Positions 1-5,975 of a stretch of DNA of 6,606 bases are shown piece after piece; positions within the stretch are counted from its first letter, which is position 1; each line of letters begins with the position of its first letter. Location of the stretch: assembly GCA_964589725.1 (NCBI GenBank), contig CAZPUJ010000753.1, positions 1 to 6,606 on the forward strand. The letters run 5' to 3'. The position numbers and the translations under genes were made by a program. The notes under the pieces are model-generated. The model saw only the letters and a list, made by a program, of their open reading frames with translations. It did no database searches and had not been told where the DNA came from. This DNA comes from CAYSHJ01 sp964589725. Lineage in GTDB: Bacteria > Planctomycetota > Planctomycetia > Planctomycetales > Planctomycetaceae.

Positions 1-2
1 AC

Positions 3-89
3 CACACAACGGTCATCAAACGGTACAAGCTCGTCCACGGCGTCGCTCCAAGTTCGAATGAGATGGTTGCTTCACAACTCCAACTCTAA
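3..89 (+). CDS. Possible C-terminal tail of an upstream gene (partial, unassigned)
   Basis: The third forward frame is open from the window edge to a TAA at 87-89 and encodes 28 residues, with a mixed composition (VIKRYKLVHGV, then NEMVASQLQL). I do not recognise the family. An open frame this short at a window edge can occur by chance. It is favoured over the first frame, which is open to 186 but gives an Arg/Ser/His-rich product typical of a shadow. If real, the gene ends about 30 bases before the hairpin repeat at 118-134, a normal place for such a repeat. Confidence 0.22.
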   Translation, partial: HTTVIKRYKLVHGVAPSSNEMVASQLQL

Positions 90-117
90 TCGTGGACGAC
101 GCCGCTTTCATTGGGTT

Positions 118-134
118 GCGGGACGAAGTCCCGC
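118..134. repeat. Short perfect hairpin repeat (GCGGGAC-GAA-GTCCCGC)
   Basis: A 7-bp perfect stem closes a GAA loop. The same element, with related flanks (GGTTGCGGG before, CCCGCG-TA-G after), recurs at 4489-4503, so it is a dispersed repeat. The two copies differ by one base pair in the stem: an A in the left arm is matched by a T in the right arm. It lies immediately before the point where WD40-like coding sequence begins. There is no T-tract, so it is not a canonical intrinsic terminator on the + strand. Confidence 0.6.
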
Positions 135-139
135 GCTAG

Positions 140-718
140 GAATGCATCCTGTCTATTTGGAACACCGACACTTGGAAGCCCGTCGGTGAACCGCGGAAGT
201 ACCCGTGGACCGGTTCCCCCGTTTGGTCGCCCAAGAGCGACGAACTTGCCATTGTCGATCGCGTCTTGAAAGTTCTCGACCTGGCCGAACGGCAGATTCC
301 CGGCCTTGGGATGTGGATGTGGCTGGAGAACGAGACCCGAATCATGGGACAGGGTGCTGACATCGCTGTGGCCGACGCTCACGGCGAGTCTCCGTTGAAG
401 CACCGCCATGAGACAATCGTTGAATCCATGACAGTCTCGCCCGACATGAAATCTCTCGCCACGTCGGATCGTCATGGCTTCATCTGGTTGTGGGACATCG
501 CATCGCGCGAGCCGCTGGCGGTGCTGACGTTGCTTCCCGACGGACGCCCACTGGCCATCAACGCCGAGGGCCACTACCGCAGCGATGAGGACGTGACCGA
601 CGCCATCGTCTACGTCGTGCAAACCCCCGAAGGCCAGCAAACTCTGACGCCCGCCGAGTTCTTAGCCAAGTACGGCTGGCAGAACGCCCCCGCGAAGGTG
701 AAGTTGCTGGTTCCGTAA
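140..718 (+). pseudogene. Headless C-terminal fragment of a WD40-repeat protein
   Basis: The frame opens after a TAG at 137-139 and runs to TAA at 716-718, about 192 codons. Homology-like sequence starts at once, without a credible start (SIWNTDTWKPVG is a typical WD40 strand). It contains WD-type blades (SPVWSPKSDELAIVD; SPDMKSLATSDRHGFIWLWD, ending in a WD dipeptide). It ends in a block often seen at the C-terminus of planctomycete WD40 proteins and kinase-WD40 proteins (EGHYRS, YVVQTPEGQQTLTPAEF, KYGWQN). The only early start-like codon is a TTG at 266, inside a blade. I see too few blades for a propeller, so this is read as the 3' remnant of a longer gene whose 5' part was lost, with a repeat at the junction. 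A frameshift linking it to other upstream coding sequence is not excluded, but none is visible in 1-139. Confidence 0.6.
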
Positions 719-740
719 TTTTCGAGTGCGGTGAGCGATT

Positions 741-874
741 TGGACTGCGGTGACTTGTCACCGCTTTTCATCGCGGCGGAGCCGCTTTCTTTTGCTCGCC
801 ACAACGGCTGCGGCCGCAAAGACCAAACAGCGGCTCCGCCGCGAACGAAAGCTGTGACAAGTCACAGCAGTCCA
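741..874. repeat. REPIN-like inverted repeat, unit A
   Basis: This 134-bp element has ends that are inverted copies: TGGACTGC at 741-748 pairs with GCAGTCCA at 867-874. The terminal 28 bases match with two mismatches. Inside, TCGCGGCGGAGCCGC (771-785) is the exact reverse complement of 830-844. Each arm also holds its own palindromes (GTGACTTGTCAC; GCGGC-GGA-GCCGC), the hallmark of REP sequences. The centre has the palindrome TGCGGCCGCA (809-818). Two REPs in inverted orientation around a spacer form a REPIN, a non-autonomous element normally mobilised by a RAYT. Its spacer is unlike that of units B and C, so it represents a second subtype. Confidence 0.8.
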
Positions 875-1023
875 TATGGAGTGCGGGGACTTGTCACCGC
901 TTTCTGATTGTGGCGGAGCCGCTTTCCGCGACGTGGAAAGTTAGGATGCTCTCGTTGATGGCAAAGAAGCCAAAGCGGCTTCGCCGCGAAGGAAAGCTGT
1001 GACAAGTCCCAGCAGCCCAAAGG

Positions 1024-1040
1024 GTGACAAGTCCCAGCAG
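1024..1040. repeat. Solo half-REP in the transposase leader
   Basis: GTGACAAGTCCCAGCAG here is identical to the inner part of the right end of unit B at 1000-1016 and follows it directly. It is therefore an extra half-site about 40 bases before the transposase start codon. Its counterpart in the downstream block (1960-1976) has decayed at four positions. A RAYT that binds REP ends could contact this site and repress its own gene; that is inference. Confidence 0.55.
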
Positions 1041-1068
1041 TTCGATACGCTATCACAACAGGCCATGC

Positions 1069-1074
1069 GGGGAG
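1069..1074 (+). promoter_or_regulatory. Shine-Dalgarno site of the RAYT gene
   Basis: GGGGAG lies six bases before the ATG at 1081. This site decides the start: the in-frame GTG at 1024 lies inside a repeat and has no comparable site. The same GGGGAG is preserved in the downstream duplicate (2005-2010), but no matching transposase start follows it. Confidence 0.6.
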
Positions 1075-1080
1075 CCAGCG

Positions 1081-1809
1081 ATGTCGAACGAAGTGGATGA
1101 ACTGCGGCGACGAATCATGGCTCGTGTGGGGACGTTTGATGTCGAGCGGCTTCGCAAGCTTGATGATTACGCCTCGTTGTTGGATGTAGCGACGCGAGCG
1201 GCAGCGGTTCAACCGCGTCCTATGTCCGTGGTCGTGCCGTCATTTTCGACAATCAAGCAGGATTGGCCGCATGCGCCGGTGCATCGGCTGAGTGCTCATG
1301 GCACGTACATCGTCACCGCCAGCACGTTGCACAAACGGCCGATCTTTCGGGGCCAAGCGAATCTCGACCTGTTGCACGACACCTTGCTGACTCTGGCAAA
1401 GCAGCATGGCTGGAATTTGGAGGCCTGGGCAGTCTTTCCCAACCACTATCACTTCGTGGCCCATGCGTCGGAGATTGCCTCGAAGTTGGATGTCCTGCTG
1501 ACGCAGTTGCATGCCGACACGGCTCGCGAAATCAATCAACGAGATCACGATCCAGGACGCCAAGTGTGGTTCAACTTTTGGGACACCGAGCTGACGTATG
1601 AGAAGTCGTACCTGGCTCGATTGGCTTATGTGCATCTCAATGCGGTCAAACACAGACTCGTGCCAGTCGCCAATCAATATCCGTGGTGCTCGGCCGGCTG
1701 GTTTGAACGCACGGCGCGGCCAGCTCAGGTGAAGACGATTTATGGGTTCAAGACCGACAAGCTGAAGGTCTTTGACGAGTTCGATGTGACCGCAGACGCC
1801 GTGCAGTGA
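1081..1809 (+). CDS. REP-associated tyrosine transposase (RAYT), Y1/HUH family
   Basis: The product is a 242-residue single-domain nuclease related to IS200/IS605 TnpA that nicks single-stranded REP hairpins and is thought to mobilise REP/REPIN elements. The HUH motif is H122-Y-H124 in FPNHYHFVAH, preceded by the WNLEAWAVFPN strand. The likely catalytic tyrosine is Y183 in YVHLNAVKHRLV, followed by the family signature YPWCSAGWF (200-208). The RLSAHGTYIVTAST strand (69-82) marks the start of the fold. All key residues are present and the frame is intact, so it may be active. About 65 residues precede the fold and about 35 follow the WCSA motif. The N-terminal part (VDELRRRIMARV) is charged and probably helical. 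ATG 1081 was chosen for its GGGGAG site and because upstream sequence is repeat. REPIN units on both sides fit a RAYT with its own cognate elements. The gene is convergent with the M50/HlyD gene at 2151-4304. Confidence 0.92.
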   Translation: MSNEVDELRRRIMARVGTFDVERLRKLDDYASLLDVATRAAAVQPRPMSVVVPSFSTIKQDWPHAPVHRLSAHGTYIVTASTLHKRPIFRGQANLDLLHDTLLTLAKQHGWNLEAWAVFPNHYHFVAHASEIASKLDVLLTQLHADTAREINQRDHDPGRQVWFNFWDTELTYEKSYLARLAYVHLNAVKHRLVPVANQYPWCSAGWFERTARPAQVKTIYGFKTDKLKVFDEFDVTADAVQ

Positions 1810-1812
1810 ATT

Positions 1813-2012
1813 TGGAGTGCGAGGACTTGTCCCCGCTTTCCGATTGCGGCGGAGCCGCTTTCCGCGACGTGGAAAGTTAGGATGTACTCGTTGATGGCGA
1901 AGAAACCAAAGCGGCTTCGCCGCGAAGGAAAGCTGTGACAAGTCCCAGCAGTCCAAAAGGTGACAATTCCCAACAAACCGAAACGCTTTCACATCAGGCC
2001 ATGTGGGGAGCC
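1813..2012 (+). repeat. REPIN unit C plus orphan RAYT leader: downstream copy of the 200-bp direct repeat
   Basis: This block starts three bases after the transposase stop codon. Its first 143 bases (1813-1955) form a REPIN-like unit of exactly the same length as unit B, with inverted ends TGGAGTGCGAGGACTTGTCC and GACAAGTCCCAGCAGTCCA. The next 57 bases copy the transposase leader, including GGCCATG-GGGGAGCC at its end. Similarity stops where the transposase ATG should be; GTGAGTGGAACG follows instead. The unit also fills the space between two convergent genes and could act as a transcriptional barrier, though no T-tract is present. Confidence 0.85.
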
Positions 2013-2150
2013 ACAGTGAGTGGAACGTCTTCCCTTCGGCGGTCCTGGAAAATGCGACTCGCTCGTCCTCACTTCCGTTCATAGGTTCCCATCCACTGGA
2101 CCTCGGCGAGCAGGTGACCATTGGTCGAATCGAGCATAGTGGGCGCCACC
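2013..2150. other. Intergenic remainder with no supported gene
   Basis: This 138-base stretch lies between the orphan leader and the stop codon of the convergent M50/HlyD gene. Read from the GTG at 2016, directly after the duplicated Shine-Dalgarno site, the frame holds 22 codons before a TAG (about 2082) and does not resemble the transposase N-terminus. A short palindrome, GTGG-GCG-CCAC, lies near 2139-2149. I see no strong terminator and no tRNA-like structure. Confidence 0.4.
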
Positions 2151-4304
2151 TCATCTGTCGTTTTTCATCTGCAGCGCGACCCATCTCCAGGTCTGTTCAC
2201 GTAGCAACTCGGCGAGCGATCGCGTTGGCCCGGCGATGCGGACGGTGGCGAGTTGGCCGGTGCCGAACTGTTGGCTGTCGGCACGAGTGAGTCGCACGTA
2301 GGCGACGACATGCGGTTCGAGCAACTCTTGCGGATCGTGTCCGACAGAGGACGCTTGTTGGGCCGAAACTTTGGTGGCGATCGGCCCGCCGGCTCCGGCA
2401 CAGAGGGCCGGGTGCGGCGGATGCGTGGTCGCTCGCGGTTCGACTTGGCGCAACGTGCCCATGGCCGAACAGCCGTCGCCCACCAGACGAACACTCGCGG
2501 CGCGACCGAGATTGATCGGCGCGGAGTCAAGCTGATCGGCTGCAATCAGCACGCGAATCTCTTTCTCGGCTGGATCGCCGATCACCAGCAGTTCTTGCCC
2601 GGATGAAATGTAACAGCCAGGCAACGAATTCAAGTCTGTGGCCGCGACCAAACCAGAGCGGGGAGCACGAATCAGCAGCGCGTCGCACAAGTGATCCAAC
2701 TCATCGAGCTTCTTGTGTAGTGCCGCGACGTTGTCCTCTTCGACACGCATCGCGGCCAGTTCTCCCTGCTGTTGGAACACGCGGCCTCGTAACGTCGAGA
2801 GTTCCACATCGGCTCGCAGTTCGCGCCGCTGCGTTTCCAGCGGCAGGTTGTCCAGCCGCACGAGCGGCTCACCCGCAACGACCATTTGGCCCGACTCGAC
2901 AAAGACTTCTTCGACAAATCCCGAAGCTTCCGCGCGCACGATCGCGGCGTCGACGTACTCGACCACACCAGGCAGTTTCACCGAGTACCACTCATGCACC
3001 GACGTCATTCCCCAGACGATCAATGCCGACGCAGCAGCCGTTATGATGGCGAAACGAGTTCGTCGCGGTCGCTCGAACGGCGCGCCGACAGCGATGTACC
3101 GCAACGCTTGCCACAACGGTCGGAGAAACCAGGCAAAGACCGCTCCGACCGCAAGCAACAATCCGACGCCCTCGAACAACGTGGCCGCGGCGATGATCAG
3201 CGACACGCTCACCACCACGCGCCACACTGCCGACGCGACGCCATACAACGCGACGAGCGGACGCTTCCCTTCCGGCCACTCCGGACACGAAACGGCAACG
3301 CCCAGCAACCAGCGTTTGGCCGCATACACCAGCAGTTGCCGTCCGTGAATCGCCAGGTTCGGCAACTCCAGCAGATCCGCCAGAATGTAATAGCCGTCAA
3401 ACCGCATCAGTGGATTTAGATTGAACAGCAATGTCACGACGCCGGCCGTCAGGATCACTCGCAGCAAATGCTGCCGCAGGAACTCATCGTGCGTGTTGGC
3501 CCACACGATCGCCGCCAGCGCCGCGACGAGCAACTCCGCGAGCATGCCTGCCGACGACGTGACGATCCGTTGCCATTTAGGCAATCGCCACGTCGACGTC
3601 AGATCGACATACGGAAGCGGCGCGAGCAACAAGAACACGATGCCCGCCTCGCGTACTCGGCCGCCGAATCGGACGCACGCCACGCCGTGCGCCGCCTCAT
3701 GCACGACCTTCAGCACCAGCCCGAAGCAGGCGATCCACCACCAATTGTGCGGCGCGAGTATGACGGCCGATTCATGCCACAGCCGATCCGCCTGTGGCAT
3801 GACCTGCCAGACTCCGCACAGCATGACCAAGCACCACACACCGCCGCCAATCAGGCTAAACATGACCCCGAACAACGGCTCGAGCGCCGTCAGTATCGAA
3901 TGCGGGCACCCCAACGGCACGCGCAGGCTGAGCGGATTGATCCGAGTCGCCTTCCTGATCGCCGTTTCTTCCGTTGTCGCGGCCCGATCTGTACGTGGCC
4001 TGTCGGTCGCGATGAGCTTCGATGCGACCAACCAACGGCAAATACCGGCGGCTTGCTGTTCGGTGAAAGCCTCCGCTCGTAATACGCTGGCGGTGTGAGC
4101 CACCGCCTCACCGACCGTCGTGCGGCCGTCGAGCAGCGACAAGAATGTGTACTCCGGCAGTCCAATCCGATAGTACGCCCCGGCGCTCTCGTCCTCGATG
4201 ACGTAACACTCGACCCCGCCGTAAGACTGCAAACGAAACGACAGCTCGTCTCGTAATCGCGGACGAAGCTGACGCAGTTCGACGGTGCGGAAGTCGGAAA
4301 GCAT
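2151..4304 (-). CDS. PqqD-like / M50 site-2 protease / HlyD-type adaptor fusion, membrane zinc metalloprotease
   Basis: The product has 717 residues from ATG 4304. Residues 12-100 resemble a PqqD-like winged-helix module (LRPRLRDELSFR, YYRIGLPEYTFLSLLDG). A polytopic region (about 140-435) has some eight hydrophobic segments. It carries the zinc-protease motif H202-E-A-A-H206 and the second motif NLNPLMRFDGYYILADLLEL, with D303 as the expected third zinc ligand. After the last membrane segment (417-435) comes a HlyD-type arm: lipoyl-like halves at about 446-486 and 546-576 around a charged helical stretch (488-540), then a beta-rich end. The protein fits hybrids annotated as putative peptide zinc metalloproteases, and the active site is intact. 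Substrate and cleavage are unknown. The ORF could begin at TTG 4343, directly after an in-frame TAA, but the extra 13 residues come from repeat-like sequence. Neither start has a clear Shine-Dalgarno site. It is third in the cluster, 232 bases after the previous stop. Confidence 0.88.
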   Translation of the reverse strand: MLSDFRTVELRQLRPRLRDELSFRLQSYGGVECYVIEDESAGAYYRIGLPEYTFLSLLDGRTTVGEAVAHTASVLRAEAFTEQQAAGICRWLVASKLIATDRPRTDRAATTEETAIRKATRINPLSLRVPLGCPHSILTALEPLFGVMFSLIGGGVWCLVMLCGVWQVMPQADRLWHESAVILAPHNWWWIACFGLVLKVVHEAAHGVACVRFGGRVREAGIVFLLLAPLPYVDLTSTWRLPKWQRIVTSSAGMLAELLVAALAAIVWANTHDEFLRQHLLRVILTAGVVTLLFNLNPLMRFDGYYILADLLELPNLAIHGRQLLVYAAKRWLLGVAVSCPEWPEGKRPLVALYGVASAVWRVVVSVSLIIAAATLFEGVGLLLAVGAVFAWFLRPLWQALRYIAVGAPFERPRRTRFAIITAAASALIVWGMTSVHEWYSVKLPGVVEYVDAAIVRAEASGFVEEVFVESGQMVVAGEPLVRLDNLPLETQRRELRADVELSTLRGRVFQQQGELAAMRVEEDNVAALHKKLDELDHLCDALLIRAPRSGLVAATDLNSLPGCYISSGQELLVIGDPAEKEIRVLIAADQLDSAPINLGRAASVRLVGDGCSAMGTLRQVEPRATTHPPHPALCAGAGGPIATKVSAQQASSVGHDPQELLEPHVVAYVRLTRADSQQFGTGQLATVRIAGPTRSLAELLREQTWRWVALQMKNDR

Positions 4305-4371
4305 TTGGTTGTGGCTTCGCCGCGTAGGGTCTTCGGTCGTCAATTAATTCGCGCCGTGCGCGCAACTGGTC

Positions 4372-4398
4372 CCCTCTCCCCCGCCGCGGGGGAGAGGG
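4372..4398. repeat. Perfect inverted repeat, CCCTCTCCC type, copy 1
   Basis: CCCTCTCCCCCG pairs with CGGGGGAGAGGG, a 12-bp perfect stem with a 3-base loop. It is followed by GTTAAGGAGCGGGG. Elements of the form CCCTCACCC..CCCTCTCCC are widespread dispersed palindromes in many bacterial genomes; their origin is unclear. No T-run follows on either strand, so intrinsic termination is not indicated, but the hairpin would form in the transcript between the GAF-HlyD and M50-HlyD genes. Confidence 0.75.
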
Positions 4399-4452
4399 TT
4401 AAGGAGCGGGGGGCCGAGCGCTTCACCGGTACACGAATCCCCCTCACCCCAG

Positions 4453-4479
4453 CCCTCTCCCCCGATGCGGGGGAGAGGG
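4453..4479. repeat. Perfect inverted repeat, CCCTCTCCC type, copy 2
   Basis: CCCTCTCCCCCG pairs with CGGGGGAGAGGG around a 3-base loop, with arms identical to copy 1 and centred exactly 81 bases away. It is preceded by CCCCCTCACCCCAG, which is a partial inverted match to the sequence that follows copy 1. The pair can therefore fold either as two separate hairpins or as one larger structure using the right arm of copy 1 and the left arm of copy 2. Confidence 0.75.
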
Positions 4480-4488
4480 AGCAAGGTT

Positions 4489-4503
4489 GCGGGCGAAGCC
4501 CGC
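4489..4503. repeat. Short perfect hairpin repeat (GCGGGC-GAA-GCCCGC), second copy
   Basis: A 6-bp perfect stem closes a GAA loop. The flanks GGTTGCGGG and CCCGCG-TA-G match those of the copy at 118-134, which carries one extra A-T pair in its stem. It sits 33 bases downstream of the stop codon of the GAF-HlyD gene (in that gene's direction), so in an RNA it would be the first structure after that reading frame. Confidence 0.6.
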
Positions 4504-4536
4504 GTTATGGTTAGATCACTCTTTGCACTTCACCCG

Positions 4537-5970
4537 TCACCACGGCCACCACTGCCGCACTCGTTCATACGCCTTGTGGAAAAAGTTCCAGGCGATTGGA
4601 TGTGGACGTGAGACGACGACTGCTTGGCCTCGTTGGCCGGGACGGAGGGCCGCATCGGGATTCGGCAACTCGACCTCGGCGACGAAGACGTCGGCGGAAT
4701 CGCGAATCTCGGATCGCGGGCGGACACGGGCCAACTCACCCGATTGAAGTTCGCTCGCTCGACCATCGAAGCGGAGTTCGACGCGATCGCCGGCTTGAAC
4801 GTGTCGATAGTCCTCCGCCGGCAGCGAGATTTCGACTCGCAGGCGTTCCAGCGGAGCGATCTCGAACAACGTCTGTCCGGTCTTCACGGGAACCGAAGAC
4901 AGCTTGTCGATGCTGCCACTGAGCACGACGCCATCGAGTGGCGCCTGAAGATCGAGCAGACTTTGACGCCGACGCAGCAGTTCGAGCTTCGCGTCGATTT
5001 GTTCGATCTCCAATCGAGCCAGTTCGGCCTTCGCCAGTTCGGCGTGAGCCAAACTGCTGTCTCGCTGTTGCTGAGCTTGCCGGCAATCGGCTTCGAGACC
5101 CGCCAATTCCCAGCGCACTTCACGACCGTCCATCCGAGCGAGCGGATCGCCAGCACGAACAACATCACCGGGTCTTACGAGCGACGCTTCGATCAGTCCG
5201 TCAAACGGAGCCACCACAAACCGCCGTTGCATCGGTTCGACCACACAGCGACACGACACGCGATAAGGCAGCGGCATCGCCAAGATCGCAGTCACGGCCG
5301 CCACGCAGGACATCGCGATCAGCAACTCACGACGGCGAAAAGATCGACGCATTCGCGTCCACTGTCGTCGCCACCAACCACCTTCGGCGCGAGCGATCAA
5401 TTCTAGCGCGGGTGTGAGACACTCGGCTGCTGTCGTCAGCAAGCCGATGTTGGCCGAATCGTGAACAGCGACTCGTGCGCCGGAGACGATCAGCACGCCC
5501 AACACTCGACTAGACGACTCGGTCTTGGTTTCCTCATCGAAACGATTGTCCGATGACTTGAGCAAGAAGGTGGCCACGGCTTCGACGCGAGTGACCTCAA
5601 CCAAACGTCGATGAGCCAGCACAGCGTGCCGATTCGTCGTGTTGAGTGGCGGCCAAGAACCGTCAGCTTGACGAATGGTCGCTTCGTCGACGACGGCTTG
5701 CAGTAGATCAACGGTTTCCGAACGGCGATCGAACTGCGTCAACCCGCTGATCGCCACCAAGGAACATCCGCCGACCGAACGACGCCACGCGAGAGCGACT
5801 TGCTCCATCTTCAAATGCTCGGCCAAACGTTCGACCAGAATGCGACTCGCCGCGGACAGGCTGTCGCGCCGCGCGACTTGCGTCGCCAGATCAAGCACCG
5901 CCGCAGCTTGGTCATCGACGTGAGATCGTTGATGTGGCAAACTGGAGTGAGCCGAATGGATCGTGGCCAT
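4537..5970 (-). CDS. GAF-like domain / transmembrane / HlyD-type membrane fusion protein
   Basis: The product has 477 residues. Residues 22-195 look like a GAF-type sensory fold (DLATQVARRDSLSAASRILVERLAEHLKMEQVALAWR, then RVLGVLIVSGARV), although the assignment is from pattern only. A basic stretch (201-214, WRRSFRRR-like) precedes one transmembrane helix (215-236). The GAF-like part would thus be cytoplasmic and the rest periplasmic. The adaptor part has a first lipoyl half (VVAPFDGLIEASLVRPGDVV, 252-271), a coiled coil (283-340), a second half (LQAPLDGVVLSG, 341-352) and beta domains (376-455). It ends in an aromatic tail (VRQWWPW). ATG 5970 was chosen because GGAG lies eight bases upstream. 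GTG 5994 would add eight residues and overlap the preceding gene. The stop codon of the upstream adaptor lies five bases before this ATG, so translation is probably coupled. The ligand is unknown. Confidence 0.85.
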   Translation of the reverse strand: MATIHSAHSSLPHQRSHVDDQAAAVLDLATQVARRDSLSAASRILVERLAEHLKMEQVALAWRRSVGGCSLVAISGLTQFDRRSETVDLLQAVVDEATIRQADGSWPPLNTTNRHAVLAHRRLVEVTRVEAVATFLLKSSDNRFDEETKTESSSRVLGVLIVSGARVAVHDSANIGLLTTAAECLTPALELIARAEGGWWRRQWTRMRRSFRRRELLIAMSCVAAVTAILAMPLPYRVSCRCVVEPMQRRFVVAPFDGLIEASLVRPGDVVRAGDPLARMDGREVRWELAGLEADCRQAQQQRDSSLAHAELAKAELARLEIEQIDAKLELLRRRQSLLDLQAPLDGVVLSGSIDKLSSVPVKTGQTLFEIAPLERLRVEISLPAEDYRHVQAGDRVELRFDGRASELQSGELARVRPRSEIRDSADVFVAEVELPNPDAALRPGQRGQAVVVSRPHPIAWNFFHKAYERVRQWWPW

Positions 5971-5975
5971 GAGCG

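Larger units (their letters stand above)
877..1076 (+). repeat. REPIN unit B plus RAYT leader: upstream copy of a 200-bp direct repeat
   Basis: The first 143 bases (877-1019) form a REPIN-like unit. The left end TGGAGTGCGGGGACTTGTCA and the right end TGACAAGTCCCAGCAGCCCA are imperfect inverted copies (four mismatches in 28 bases). Inner arms GGCGGAGCCGCTTT and AAAGCGGCTTCGCCGC are also inverted. The last 57 bases are the 5' leader of the transposase gene, up to its Shine-Dalgarno sequence. The whole block recurs without gaps at 1813-2012: about 9 mismatches in the 143-base REPIN part and about 10 in the 57-base leader part, by hand count. Confidence 0.85.

Noticed and set aside
86..640. Minus-strand open frame of 184 codons at the left end
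   Set aside because: It is antisense to the WD40-like fragment and has no family resemblance. It exists because the opposite strand is GC-rich coding sequence.
1024..1080. GTG at 1024 as the transposase start, adding 19 residues
   Set aside because: The added segment is translated repeat sequence, and the ATG at 1081 has GGGGAG six bases upstream.
741..2012. CRISPR array
   Set aside because: The repeats are long inverted hairpin units, not short regular direct repeats with unique spacers, and no cas-like gene is present.
1240..2184. Long minus-strand open frame (314 codons) across the transposase and downstream repeats
   Set aside because: It is antisense to the clear HUH/Y1 gene and runs into REPIN sequence. 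Part of its peptide also reappears in another antisense frame at 862-1212 only because the repeats are duplicated.
2003..2290. Small plus-strand gene after the duplicated leader
   Set aside because: The frame runs into the antisense of the M50/HlyD 3' end and becomes Arg-rich. It does not resemble the transposase N-terminus expected after the copied ribosome site.
3421..4098. Plus-strand open frames within the M50/HlyD gene (also 2713-3348, 2886-3419, 3468-4082)
   Set aside because: They are antisense to a gene with catalytic motifs and membrane segments. Their products are Arg/Ser/Thr/His-rich low-information sequences typical of shadows in GC-rich DNA.
4372..4503. Intrinsic terminators at the CCCTCTCCC and GAA-loop hairpins
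   Set aside because: Stable stems exist but no T-tract follows on either strand; they are better described as dispersed repeats.
4624..5406. Plus-strand open frame of 260 codons within the GAF-HlyD gene
   Set aside because: It is antisense to a coherent adaptor fusion with lipoyl halves and a coiled coil. No recognisable domain and no ribosome site were seen.
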